Shown: positions 17,798 to 27,100 of the stretch, in pieces | Numbering within the stretch: the stretch's first letter is position 1 | Layout of the letters: the number at the start of each line of letters is the position of its first letter | Source: Streptomyces sp. 1222.5 | Lineage (GTDB): Bacteria; Actinomycetota; Actinomycetes; Streptomycetales; Streptomycetaceae | Assembly: GCF_900105245.1 (NCBI RefSeq) | Contig: NZ_FNSZ01000001.1 | Location: 3,224,001-3,288,000, forward strand | Reading direction: 5' to 3' | DNA length: 64,000 nt | Made by a program: the position numbers and the translations under genes | The notes under the pieces: generated by a model | Told to the model about the DNA's origin: nothing | Seen by the model: only the letters and a program-made list of their open reading frames with translations | Database searches by the model: none

Positions 17798-17910
17798 GGT
17801 GTGTCTTCCTCGTCTGGTCGTTCCGGCCGGTTGACCGGGTGTCGGCTGGTACCGGGTTCTTTCCTGTCCCGAGGCCCCTTCGCTCTGTCGCCCCGTTCGG
17901 GGCAAACAGA

Positions 17911-17945
17911 AGGGCCGCGGATCCCGGGTGGGGTTCCGCGGCCCT
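17911..17945 (-). promoter_or_regulatory. Attenuator hairpin in the wblC leader
   Basis: On the wblC strand the arms are 17931–17945 (AGGGCCGCGGAACCC) and 17911–17925 (one internal mismatch), with a 5-nt loop, followed by TTCTGTTTG: an intrinsic terminator 114 nt before the wblC start. A second hairpin, GCCTGAT/ATCAGGC at 17956–17972, encloses the stop codon of the upstream ORF. An 11-nt segment inside that ORF (17992–18002, TTCCGTGGGCC) can pair at 10 of 11 positions with the terminator's 5' arm (17934–17944), a candidate antiterminator. A small GCCCCG/CGGGGC hairpin follows at 17890–17903. Confidence 0.82.
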
Positions 17946-17966
17946 GAAGGCGCCGGCCTGATCGAA

Positions 17967-18287
17967 TCAGGCTGGATCACTCCAGGGTTCTGGCCCACGG
18001 AAGGCCCACATCAGGTGGTGCTGCTTCGTCTGCTTCCGGAATCCGGCACCGGCCGGCGCAAAGGCATAGGCATGTGCCTGCGCCTCTACCGCTTCCAGTG
18101 CCTTGGTCGGTCGCTCATTGCCCTCGCGGACGGGAAGACCCGCGAGAGACAGGGCGGAGGCCGGACGGACGGCACGAATGCCGGACAGACCGGTGCCCTG
18201 GTTCGAGGCGCCGAGCATGCACGTGGAGACGGCCGAGCGATCGGTCAGTTTGGCCGTGCTGATGGTGCTGAAGTTGATGCTGATCAC
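17967..18287 (-). CDS. Upstream ORF of the wblC leader (106 codons)
   Basis: GTG at 18287 has a near-perfect AGGAGG 8 nt upstream, better than that of wblC itself. The product starts VISINFSTISTAKLTDRS, ends FRGPEPWSDPA and has no recognised domain. It lies wholly inside the wblC leader between promoter and attenuator, and its stop codon sits within a hairpin. Upstream ORFs controlling whiB7/wblC by attenuation are known from mycobacteria and Streptomyces. The strong ribosome binding site fits a sensor of translation rate more than a functional protein, although 106 codons is long for a pure leader peptide. Confidence 0.75.
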   Translation of the reverse strand: MISINFSTISTAKLTDRSAVSTCMLGASNQGTGLSGIRAVRPASALSLAGLPVREGNERPTKALEAVEAQAHAYAFAPAGAGFRKQTKQHHLMWAFRGPEPWSDPA

Positions 18288-18398
18288 TGGACTCGCCTCC
18301 TCTCGGCGTCTCAAGGGCTGGGACGAACCAGCCCGTTCGGATATGCAAGTACATCACGGAACCGCGGTCTTCGAGAAGGCCGCCGCTTCCGTGCCTAG

Positions 18399-18438
18399 AA
18401 CCTATGGGGATTGCCGGGGCATGCGCAAACTATTTTTT
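18399..18438 (-). promoter_or_regulatory. wblC promoter with AT-rich activator box
   Basis: On the minus strand: AAAAAATA at 18431–18438, then -35 TTGCGC at 18423–18428, an 18-nt spacer, and -10 TAGGTT at 18399–18404. An AT-rich box placed directly upstream of the -35 is the binding site arrangement known for WhiB7/WblC autoactivation. The promoter lies in the gap just after the uvrD2 stop. Confidence 0.82.
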
Positions 18439-18451
18439 CGACGAGTTCGCA

Positions 18452-20647
18452 TCAGTCGTCCAGGCCGTCTTCGCCGGGCTCCTGGCCTGCGCAGATGGCC
18501 AGAACATCGGCTCCGTAGCTGCGCAGCTTGCGGCTGAGGACGCCGGGGATGCGGGAGAGGTCGGCGGGGTTCTCCGGCCGTGCCTCGGCGATGGCCATCA
18601 GGGTCCGGTCGGTGAAGACGCAGAAGTCCGGCTGCCCGCTGCGCTCGGCCTGGACCGCCCGCCACTCGCGAAGCCGCTCGTAGAGCCCCTCGTCCATGTC
18701 CGAGGGGCAGTCCTCACAGCGCATCAGCTTCATCTCGCCCGCGTCGGTGAGGGTGCGGCCGCAGACCCGGCAGCGGGCCGGGACCCGCTGGGCACGCCGG
18801 GGAGCGGCGGCCGCGGCACCGGCGATCCCGCGCTCGACTCCGCCTCCGGTGCCGGCACCGCCGCGGCCCACGGTGGCGGTGGTGCCGGGGCGCAGGCCGT
18901 CGAGGAAGCGGCTGGGCCTGCGGTTGGGGCGGCCGCCGGGTGAGCGGGAGAGGGCCCAGGAGACGTAAAGCCGCTCTCGGGCACGGGTCACGCCGACGTA
19001 CAGGAGCCGGCGCTCCTCCTCGATCTGCTCGTCGGTCTTGGCATAGCTGATGGGGAGCATGCCCTCGGCCACGCCGGCGAGGAAGACGACGTCCCACTCC
19101 AGGCCCTTGGCGGCGTGCAGGGAGGCGAGGGTGACGCCCTGCACGGTCGGGGCGTGCTGGGCGCCCGCCCGCTCGTCCAGTTCCGCCACGAAGTCGCCGA
19201 GGGAGGCGCCGGGTCTGGCGGCGGCCAGGTCGTGGGCGAGGTTGACCAGGGCGGCCAGGGACTCCCAGCGCTCCCTGACCGCGCCGGAACCGGCCGGGGG
19301 CTCGGTGGTCCAGCCCTCCCCGGACAGCACGGCACGCACCTGGGAGGGCAGGTCCACGGCGTCGTCCAGGAGCGAGTCGTTGCCGCCGAAGCGGGCCGCG
19401 CCGCGCAGGGCGACGCCGGCCTTGCGCACCTCGGGCCGGTCGAAGAAGCGTTCGGCGCCGCGCAGCTGGTAGGGGACGCCGGCGTCGGCGAGGGCCTGCT
19501 CGTAGGTCTCGGACTGCCCGTTCGTACGGAACAGGACGGCGATCTCGGCGGCCGGGACGCCCGCGTCGATCAGCTCGCGGATACGGCGGGCGGCACCCTC
19601 GGCCTCGGCGGGCTCGTCCGTGTACTCCGTGTGGACGGGTTCGGGGCCGGAGGGGCGCTGGGAGACCAGTTCCAGCCGGTGGTCGGCGGCGCGGCCGCGG
19701 GCCTGGGAGAGCAGACCGTTGGCAAGGCGGACGACCTGGGGGGTGGAGCGGTAGTCCCGGACCAGCTTCACGACGGTGGCGCGGGGGTGCTTGGCACGGA
19801 AGTCGAGGAGGTGGTCGGGCGTTGCTCCCGTGAACGAGTAGATCGTCTGGCTGGCGTCACCGACGACGCAGAGGCTGTCGCGCTCGCCCAGCCACAGCTC
19901 CAGCAACCGCTGCTGCAGGGGGCTGACGTCCTGGTACTCGTCGACGACGAAGTGCTGGTACTGCGAGCGGACCTGTTCGGCGATGTCGTGCCGGTCCTGG
20001 AGGACGGCGACGGTCAGCAGCAGGACGTCCTCGAAGTCGATCACCGCGCGGTCGCGCTTGAGGTCCTCGTAGGCCGCGTAGAGATGGGCGATCTCGGCCG
20101 GGTCGCGCGGGGTCTCCCGGCCCGCCTTCACTGCCGCGTACGGGTAGTCGGCGGGGATGGTCTGGGTGACCTTGGACCATTCGATCTCGGAGGTGACGTC
20201 CCGCAGCTCGCCCCGGTCGAGCCGGGTGCCGCAGGCGGCGGCCGCGTCGGCGACGAGCTGGATCTTGCGGTCGATGAGCCGGGGCATGCCGCCACCGATG
20301 GCTTTCGGCCAGAAGTACTGGAGCTGGCGCAGGGCGGCGGAGTGGAAGGTGCGGGCCTGGACGCCCTGGGCGCCGAGCTGACGGAGCCGGCCGCGCATCT
20401 CCCCGGCGGCGCGATTGGTGAAGGTGACGGCGAGCACGCTGGAGGGCTGCAGGATCCCGGCCCGCACCCCGTAGGCGATGCGGTGGGTGATCGCCCGGGT
20501 CTTGCCGGTGCCCGCTCCGGCCAGCACGCACACCGGCCCGTGCAGGGCGGTGGCCACCTCACGCTGCTCGGGGTCGAGCCCCGCGAGCACCGCGTCGGCC
20601 GAATCCGGTACCTGCGGGAAGAGGGTGGAGTGCGTTGCTGCTGTCAC
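18452..20647 (-). CDS. uvrD2: SF1A DNA helicase UvrD2 with tetracysteine and HRDC domains
   Basis: 731 aa. Walker A GAGTGKT (44–50), motif II VVDEYQDVSPLQ and C-terminal helicase motif LHAAKGLEWDVVFLAG are intact. After the motor come two CxxC pairs (CRVCGRTL and MRCEDCPSD) and an HRDC-like domain (DFCVFTDRTLMAIAEARP, IPGVLSRKLRSYGADVL). This motor/4-Cys/HRDC architecture defines actinobacterial UvrD2, a 3'–5' helicase in DNA maintenance. GTG at 20647 was chosen because upstream residues lose coding character. Divergent from mycoredoxin; directly upstream of the wblC promoter. Confidence 0.94.
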   Translation of the reverse strand: MTAATHSTLFPQVPDSADAVLAGLDPEQREVATALHGPVCVLAGAGTGKTRAITHRIAYGVRAGILQPSSVLAVTFTNRAAGEMRGRLRQLGAQGVQARTFHSAALRQLQYFWPKAIGGGMPRLIDRKIQLVADAAAACGTRLDRGELRDVTSEIEWSKVTQTIPADYPYAAVKAGRETPRDPAEIAHLYAAYEDLKRDRAVIDFEDVLLLTVAVLQDRHDIAEQVRSQYQHFVVDEYQDVSPLQQRLLELWLGERDSLCVVGDASQTIYSFTGATPDHLLDFRAKHPRATVVKLVRDYRSTPQVVRLANGLLSQARGRAADHRLELVSQRPSGPEPVHTEYTDEPAEAEGAARRIRELIDAGVPAAEIAVLFRTNGQSETYEQALADAGVPYQLRGAERFFDRPEVRKAGVALRGAARFGGNDSLLDDAVDLPSQVRAVLSGEGWTTEPPAGSGAVRERWESLAALVNLAHDLAAARPGASLGDFVAELDERAGAQHAPTVQGVTLASLHAAKGLEWDVVFLAGVAEGMLPISYAKTDEQIEEERRLLYVGVTRARERLYVSWALSRSPGGRPNRRPSRFLDGLRPGTTATVGRGGAGTGGGVERGIAGAAAAAPRRAQRVPARCRVCGRTLTDAGEMKLMRCEDCPSDMDEGLYERLREWRAVQAERSGQPDFCVFTDRTLMAIAEARPENPADLSRIPGVLSRKLRSYGADVLAICAGQEPGEDGLDD

Positions 20648-20757
20648 ACAGCCATGCTGCCAGGTCGCCGGAGACGGCTGTGCCGGTTGTCCACAGGCGG
20701 GTACCCGCGGTCGTACTAATGCGGCAGGTGTCACATCCGGGGGCCCATACCCCCATG

Positions 20758-20784
20758 GGGAATGGCCTGCCGCTCGCTTACGTT
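20758..20784 (+). promoter_or_regulatory. Sigma-R-type promoter for mycoredoxin
   Basis: GGGAAT at 20758–20763, an 18-nt spacer, then GTT at 20782–20784, matching the sigma-R thiol-stress consensus GGGAAT-N18/19-GTT. Predicted leader about 42 nt to the mycoredoxin ATG. Confidence 0.82.
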
Positions 20785-20831
20785 CTACTCCCCGGACGAA
20801 GTTTCCGAGCAGCCTGAGGAGCGCGAGAGAC

Positions 20832-21089
20832 ATGCAGGGCACTGTGACGATGTACAGCACGACTTGGTGCGGCTACTGCCGGCGGCTGAAGAGCCAGCTG
20901 GACCGGGAGGGCATCGCGTACACCGAGATCAACATCGAGCAGGACCCCGAGTCCGCCGCCTTCGTGGAGAAGGCGAACGGTGGAAACCAGACGGTCCCGA
21001 CGGTCCGGGTGGTCTCCGGCTCCGGGGGCGACGAGGTCGTCATGACGAACCCGAGCCTCGCCCAGGTCAAGCAGGCCCTCACCGCCTGA
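20832..21089 (+). CDS. Mycoredoxin/glutaredoxin-like thiol oxidoreductase
   Basis: 85 aa, thioredoxin fold. The active site is TTWCGYCRRLK (C13, C16), with the cis-Pro region NQTVPTVRV. In actinobacteria this family reduces mycothiol-mixed disulfides on proteins using mycothiol. A sigma-R-type promoter directly upstream puts it in the thiol-oxidative stress response. A strong terminator follows 29 nt after the stop, making it a monocistronic unit. Start ATG 20832 follows GAGGAG; a later ATG at 20850 is less likely because it would remove the first beta strand. Confidence 0.93.
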   Translation: MQGTVTMYSTTWCGYCRRLKSQLDREGIAYTEINIEQDPESAAFVEKANGGNQTVPTVRVVSGSGGDEVVMTNPSLAQVKQALTA

Positions 21090-21118
21090 CCTCTCACGCT
21101 GCACGATCCGCTGCACGA

Positions 21119-21146
21119 CCCCCGACGGCCCGGCTGTCGGGGGTTT
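21119..21146 (+). terminator. Rho-independent terminator after mycoredoxin
   Basis: CCCCCGAC (21119–21126), 9-nt loop, GTCGGGGG (21136–21143), followed by TTT. Confidence 0.88.
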
Positions 21147-21230
21147 CGTGTGTCCACCCGCCGGCTCCGGAACGGCGACGGCCGTAGCGCTGCCGCCCGG
21201 CTGTCGGACCCTCCGTCTACCGTGCGCGTC

Positions 21231-21425
21231 ATGGACATGGACGACCCGCAAGACGTAGGCGCAGCGTTCTGGGCGCAGATTCTCGGCTTCACGATCAGCG
21301 AGGAGCCGCCCCCGCCGGACAGCCCCCTCGGCCGGGTGGTGGCCTTCGTCGCCGAGCACGGTGAGGAAGCGCTCCGGGACGAACACTTCGAGGCCGCGCG
21401 GGAGGGGCGTCCCCTGCTCCCCTGA
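21231..21425 (+). CDS. Small acidic hypothetical protein
   Basis: 64 aa starting MDMDDPQDVGAAFWAQILGF and rich in Glu/Pro. Third codon positions are G/C-biased. TACCGT at 21218–21223 lies exactly 7 nt before the ATG, the spacing expected for a leaderless mRNA, and there is no good ribosome binding site. Convergent with nudC. No family recognised; the coding call is moderate. Confidence 0.62.
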   Translation: MDMDDPQDVGAAFWAQILGFTISEEPPPPDSPLGRVVAFVAEHGEEALRDEHFEAAREGRPLLP

Positions 21426-21491
21426 GAGATGCGGGGGCCGCCCCTCCGCGGCCGGCCGTGTGCCCGGGGCGCGCGGGCCCCGGGCACGCGG

Positions 21492-22436
21492 TCAGACGAA
21501 GCTGCGCGTCGGCAAAGGCTTGCCGTACCACATCTCGATCAGGCGGGCCGCGATCGAGATGCCGTAGGGCGGCATGACCTCGCCGGACTCGAAGGCCTCG
21601 TGGAGCTCCGCGCGGGAGAACCAGCGGGCCTCGTGGATCTCGTCGCCGTCGACGTCGATGTCGGTCGACGTGGCGCGGGCCATGAAGCCGAGCATCAGGC
21701 TGGACGGGAACGGCCAGGGCTGGCTGGCCACGTACTCGACCGGGCCGACGGTGACACCGACCTCCTCGAAGACCTCGCGGCGCACGGCCTGCTCGATGGA
21801 CTCGCCCGGCTCGACGAAGCCGGCGAGCGTGGAGAAGCGGCCCTCGGGCCAGTGAACCTGGCGTCCGAGGAGGATGCGGTCCTCCGCGTCGGTCACCGCC
21901 ATGATCACGGCCGGGTCGGTGCGCGGGTAGTGCTCGGCACCGCAGGCCGGGCAGCGGCGGATGTGGCCGGCGGCGGCGATCACCGTGCGCTCGCCGCAGC
22001 GGGAGCAGAAGCGGTGGGTGCGCTGCCAGTTCTCCAGGCCGACCGCGTGCACCATCAGCCCGGCGTCGCGCGGCGACAGCAGCAGGCCCGCCTCTCGCAG
22101 GCCCGCGGAGCGGGCGGACTGGTCGATGCGGCCGGGCAGGGAGTCCTTCTGCAGCGCGAAGTAGCTGACGCCCTCCTCGTCGATGCCCAGGAAGTAACGG
22201 TGTGCCTCGGTGAGGGGCGCCTCGAAGGACGGCGTCATGACGAGTTCGGTCCGGCCGTCCGGGGTCTCGTCGATCAGCACCTGGCCGCCGGAGACGACGA
22301 AGCAGCGGGTGGTGGGGTGGCTCCACGCCGCCGCGAGCCAGGCCTCGTCCAGCCGGTGGTGCGCGGCACGGTCGAGGCCGCTCGGGGCGGTCAGCGAGAT
22401 GGGTCGGTCGGCTGTGTCGTCGGTCCAGGTGGTCAC
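21492..22436 (-). CDS. nudC: NAD(H) pyrophosphatase/NAD-cap decapping hydrolase NudC
   Basis: 314 aa. The NudC layout is complete: N-terminal domain, zinc ribbon C144/C147/C162/C165 (FCSRCG, RCPACG), NUDIX box 206–228 (GFVEPGES, REVFEEVG) and the diagnostic SQPWPFPSS (238–246) that specifies NAD(H) cleavage. Members hydrolyse NADH to NMNH and AMP and can remove NAD caps from RNA. GTG at 22436 (VTTWTDD) was chosen as the start. It sits between mycoredoxin and the AdnBA genes in the repair/redox block, as in mycobacteria. Confidence 0.95.
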   Translation of the reverse strand: MTTWTDDTADRPISLTAPSGLDRAAHHRLDEAWLAAAWSHPTTRCFVVSGGQVLIDETPDGRTELVMTPSFEAPLTEAHRYFLGIDEEGVSYFALQKDSLPGRIDQSARSAGLREAGLLLSPRDAGLMVHAVGLENWQRTHRFCSRCGERTVIAAAGHIRRCPACGAEHYPRTDPAVIMAVTDAEDRILLGRQVHWPEGRFSTLAGFVEPGESIEQAVRREVFEEVGVTVGPVEYVASQPWPFPSSLMLGFMARATSTDIDVDGDEIHEARWFSRAELHEAFESGEVMPPYGISIAARLIEMWYGKPLPTRSFV

Positions 22437-22591
22437 GGGTGCTTCCAACTCCCCCAGGTGCGGTTCTCGTATCGGCGGACGGTTCGGCGGGGCGCCGGGC
22501 GGGAGGGCACGGGGCCGGGCGGCGGCGGGCGTACGGGGCGGTCCTTCCAGTGTGCCCCGCGCGCGGCGCCCTCCCTTGCGGCGCCGGCCGG

Positions 22592-23995
22592 TCAGGGCGT
22601 GCGGCTCCAGTGAGCGGCCAGGTCGCCCCACAGGTAGGCGCTGGTCTCGACGCCTTTGAGGAGGAGGTCCAGTTCGACCTTCTCGTTGGGGGCGTGCCAG
22701 CCGTCGGAGGGGACGGAGATGCCCAGGAAGAGCACGGGGGCACCGAGGACTTCCTGGAGGTCGGCGGCGGGTCCGGAGCCGCCCTCGCGGGTGAAGCGGA
22801 CCGGCTTCTCGAAGGCGCGGCCCATGGCACGGACCACGGACTGCAGGGCGGGGTGGTCGAGCGGCGTCAGGCACGGGCGCGTGGCCGCGCCGAAGACGAT
22901 CTCGTGGCGGATGCCGGCGGGCACCTGCTCGGCCGCCCAGTCGCGGACGGCCTTCTCGATGTGGTCGGGGTCCTGGCCGGCGACCAGCCGGAAGGACAGC
23001 TTCACCATGGCCGAGGACGGGATGATCGTCTTGCCGCCGGGACCCTGGTAGCCGCCGCCGATGCCGTTGACCTCGGCGGTCGGGCGGGCCCAGATCCGCT
23101 CCAGCGTGGTGTGCCCGGCCTCGCCGTGGGCGGCGCGGGACTTGGCGGTGCGCAGCCAGCGCTCCTCGTCGAAGGGCAGCTCGGCGAAGAGTTCGCGCTC
23201 GCGGTCGGTCAGCTCGACGATGCCGTCGTAGAAGCCGGGGACCGCCACGCGCGCGTGCTCGTCGTGGAGGGCGGCCACCAGGCGGGCGGCGGCGGTGGCC
23301 GGGTTGGGCACGGCGCCGCCGAAGGAGCCCGAGTGGATGTCCTGGTCGGGGCCGTACAGGCGGATCTCGCAGTCGGCGAGGCCGCGCATGCCGGTGCAGA
23401 CGGTGGGGGTGTCCTCGGACCACATGCCGGTGTCGGAGACGATCACGGCGTCGGCGGCGAGCAGCGCCGCCCGCTCCTCGACGAGTGCCCTGAAGTGCGC
23501 GGAGCCGGACTCCTCCTCGCCCTCGACCAGCAGCTTCAGGTTGACCGCGGGGGCGGTGCGGCCGGTGGCGGCGAGGTGGGCGCGGACGCCGAGTGTGTGG
23601 AAGAACACCTGCCCCTTGTCGTCGGCCGCCCCGCGCGCGTAGAGGCGGTTCTCCCGGACGACCGGTTCGAAGGGGTCGCTGTCCCAGCCGTCCTCGACGG
23701 CGGCGGGCTGGACGTCGTGGTGGCCGTAGACGAGGACGGTGGGCGCCTCGGGGTCGTCCGAGGGCCACTCGGCGAAGACGGCCGGGGCGCCCGCGGTCTC
23801 CCAGACCTCGGCGGTCGGGAAGCCCGTCTCCCTGAGTTTGCCGGCGAGCCAGTCGGCGCTGCGCCGCACGTCGGGCGCGTGGTCGGGCTGGGCCGACACG
23901 GACGGGATGCGCAGCCACGCGGCGAGATCGTCGAGGAAGGCGGCGCGGTGCTGCTCGATGTACGTGCGGACGGCGCTGTCCGGGGTCTGGCTCAT
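22592..23995 (-). CDS. M20-family metallodipeptidase
   Basis: 467 aa. M20 metal/catalytic motifs: LVYGHHDVQPA (His ligand and following Asp), the catalytic EGEEESGSAHF, DTGMWSEDTP, and GGSGPAADLQEVLG near the C-terminus. The dimerisation/lid domain lies in the middle (GGYQGPGGKTIIPSSAMVKL). Cytosolic di-/carboxypeptidase activity is expected. ATG 23995 has TAGGCT at 24003–24008, exactly 7 nt upstream, so the transcript is probably leaderless. Mycothiol-conjugate or peptide turnover would fit the neighbourhood, but this is inference. Confidence 0.92.
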   Translation of the reverse strand: MSQTPDSAVRTYIEQHRAAFLDDLAAWLRIPSVSAQPDHAPDVRRSADWLAGKLRETGFPTAEVWETAGAPAVFAEWPSDDPEAPTVLVYGHHDVQPAAVEDGWDSDPFEPVVRENRLYARGAADDKGQVFFHTLGVRAHLAATGRTAPAVNLKLLVEGEEESGSAHFRALVEERAALLAADAVIVSDTGMWSEDTPTVCTGMRGLADCEIRLYGPDQDIHSGSFGGAVPNPATAAARLVAALHDEHARVAVPGFYDGIVELTDRERELFAELPFDEERWLRTAKSRAAHGEAGHTTLERIWARPTAEVNGIGGGYQGPGGKTIIPSSAMVKLSFRLVAGQDPDHIEKAVRDWAAEQVPAGIRHEIVFGAATRPCLTPLDHPALQSVVRAMGRAFEKPVRFTREGGSGPAADLQEVLGAPVLFLGISVPSDGWHAPNEKVELDLLLKGVETSAYLWGDLAAHWSRTP

Positions 23996-24102
23996 GCTCA
24001 CGAGCCTATCGGCCTTCACGGGCGTCCTCGGCGGGCGGTACGTCACACTCGGGACGCCCGCGTGCCGCGCCCCGGGGTCCTTCGGCGGCCGCCGGGCCGT
24101 CG

Positions 24103-27100
24103 TCAGGTGCCGCCCGTGAGCAGCCGCTCCAGGGCGGCCCGGTCCGGCAGGCCCGTGGGCCGTACGACCTCGCCGGTGCGCACGTACAGGAAGGCGACCG
24201 TGACGGACTCGGGCGGTACGCCCTGCTGCTCGGCCCAGGCCAGCCGGTAGATGGCGAGCTGGAGCGGGTCCGCCGAGCGGGTGCGGCTGGTCTTCCAGTC
24301 CACGATCTCGTACGTCGCCCCGTCGCCGTCCCCGTTGCGGTAGACGGCGTCGATGCGGCCCCGTACGACGCGGCCGGCGAGGCCGAGCTGGAAGGGCGCC
24401 TCGACCCGGTAGGGGGTGCGCCGGGCGTACTCGGTGCGCTCGAAGGCTTCCTTCAGGGCCTCCAGGTCGCGTTCGTCGGCGATCTCGGCGTCGCTGCCGG
24501 GCAGCTCCTCCGGTTCGAGCAGGGGCAGCGTCAACTCCTCGAAGCGGGCTTCGACCCAGGCGTGGAACCGGGTGCCCCGGCGCGCGGCCGGTTGTGGGGG
24601 GCGCGGCATGGGGCGCGCGAGTTCCTGCGCGAGCCCGTCCGGGTCCTCGGCGAGCCGCATCAGCTGGGACGCGGTCAGCGTGACCGGCAGGGGGACGTCC
24701 GTGACGGTCCGCCGGGCGCGCAGCAGCTCCCCGGTGAGTGCGCCGAGGTCGCGGTCCCAGGAGGCGATGGCTCGGGCCTCCTCCGGAGTGAGGGAAGTGC
24801 GGGGCCGCGCTTCGGTGCGCCGGGGGCCGTCCAGGCCGTCCTGCGGCGCGGTGGCCTGGTGGGGGACGGTCGGCCGCTCGGCGCTCTCTTCCTCCGGGGC
24901 GAGGTCGTCCGCGGCGGGCTGTTCCGCGGCGGGGGCGTCCGCCGCGTACGGCTCCGCACCGAAGGGGTCCTCGTCGTAGGGGAGGTCACCGTCGTACGGG
25001 ACGTCCTCGTCGTACGGCTGGTCGTCGTACGGCTCCTCGTACGGGTCCTCGCCGTAGGGGTCGTCGTCCGGTGGTGCGGGCCAGTCCGGGTCGTCGACCG
25101 CGGCGGGGTCATGGGCGGCGGGCGGCCGGTCGTCGCCCTGGGCGGCGAGGGCGTCGAGGTGGGCGAGGACGGTGTCGGCGGCCGCGCGGCGGCGGGCCAG
25201 CGCGGCGTCGTCCAGCGGGAGCGGCCACACCTGGTCGGCGGCGGCCGTGTGCAGGGCCGGGTTCTCCTCGTCCTCGGCGGGTTCCTCGGCCCACGCCTCG
25301 ATCTCGCCGTACCCGGCGGCGCAGTGGTCGTACAGCGCCTGGAGGAAGTCGGAGGGACCGCGCGGCTTCTTCTGGCTGGGGCCCCACCAGTGGCCGGAGC
25401 CGAGCAGCAGCGAGCGGGGGCGGGTGAAGGTGACGTAGCCGAGGCGCAGCTCCTCGGTGTGCTGGTGCTCCTTCATGGCCTCGTGGAAGGCCTTCATGCC
25501 GCGCGAGTCCCAGGAGTCGATGTCGGGAAGGGTGTCGGTGTCGCCGCGCAGGGCGTGCGGCAGCACCTTGGCCTGCGCGGTCCACTTCTCGCGGCCCTGT
25601 GCGCTGGGGAACGTGCCTTTCACCAGTCCGGGGACGGCGACGACGTCCCACTCCAGGCCCTTGGACTTGTGCGCGGTGAGCACCTTGACGGTGTTCTCGC
25701 CGCCGGGCAGGGCGTTGTCCAGGCCCTTCTCGTACTGGGCGGCGGTGCGCAGGAAGCCGAGGAAGGCGAGCAGGGTGGCCTCGCCGTCGCCCGCCGCGAA
25801 GGAGGCGGCGACGTCCAGGAAGTTGGACAGGGTCTCGCGCCGCCGGGCGGCCAGCGCGTGGGGGGACGCCGACAGCTCCACCTCCAGGCCGGTGACCGCG
25901 AGGACGCGGTGCAGTACGTCCATCAGCGGGTCGGACAGGGAGCGGCGCAGGTCGCGCAGCTCGGCGGCGAGGCGGGCGAAGCGCACGCGCGCGTCCGGCG
26001 AGAACGGCAGTCCGTCGTCGGTGCCCTTGGCGAAGTCCCCTTCCAGGGGCGTCTCCAGGAAGGTGTCCAGGGCGTCCGCGAGCGATATCACCTCGGAGGG
26101 GTCGGTCCCCTCGACGGCCGCGGCGAGCCGGCGGTCCGGGTCGTCGGTGCCGTCCACGCGCGCGTGGGCGACCAGCAGCCGGGCACGGCGGCCGAGGAGG
26201 GCGAGGTCGCGGGGGCCGATGCGCCAGCGCGGCCCGGTCAGCAGGCGCACCAGGGAGGCGTTCGCCCCGGGGTCCTGGAGTACTTCGCAGACGGCGACGA
26301 GGTCGGCGACCTCCGGCAGGTGCAGCAGCCCGGACAGGCCGACCACCTCGACGGGGACGTCCCGGGCCACGAGGGCGCCCTGGATCTCGGCGAAGTCGGT
26401 CGCGGTGCGGCACAGCACGGCGATCTCGGCGGGGGCCGTGCCGGTGCGCACGAGATGGGCGAGGGAGTCGGCGATCCAGTCGATCTCCTCGGCGTGGGTG
26501 GGCAGCAGGGCGCAGCGGACCGTGCCGTCGCGTTCGGCGCCGGGGGCCGGGCGGAGCGCCTCCACGCCCGCGTGCATGGCGCGCAGGGGTTCGGCGAGGC
26601 CGTTGGCCAGGTCGAGCAGGCGTCCGCCGCTGCGGCGGTTCTCGCTGAGCGACTGGCGGGTGGCGCGGCGCCCGTCCGAGAGCGGGAAGTGTGCCGGGAA
26701 GTCGTCCAGGTTGGCGACGGACGCGCCGCGCCATCCGTAGATGGCCTGGCAGGGGTCGCCGACCGCGGTCACCGGGTGGCCGGTGCCGCCGCCGAAGAGG
26801 CCCGCCAGCAGCACGCGCTGGGCCACGGAGGTGTCCTGGTACTCGTCCAGGAGCACCACCCGGAACTCCTCGCGCAGCAGGCGGCCGACCTCGGGGACGC
26901 GGGAGAGGCGGGCCGAGAGGGCGATCTGGTCGCCGAAGTCGAGCAGGTCACGCTCGCGTTTGACGGCCCGGTAGCGGTGGACGAGGTCGGCGAGTTCCCG
27001 CCGGGCCGCCGCCGTCTCGGGGACCTTGCGCAGATCGGCGTTGGTGAGCTTCGCGCCCCCCAGGGTGTGCAGCAGGTCGGCGTCCCAGGCGCGCAGTTCC

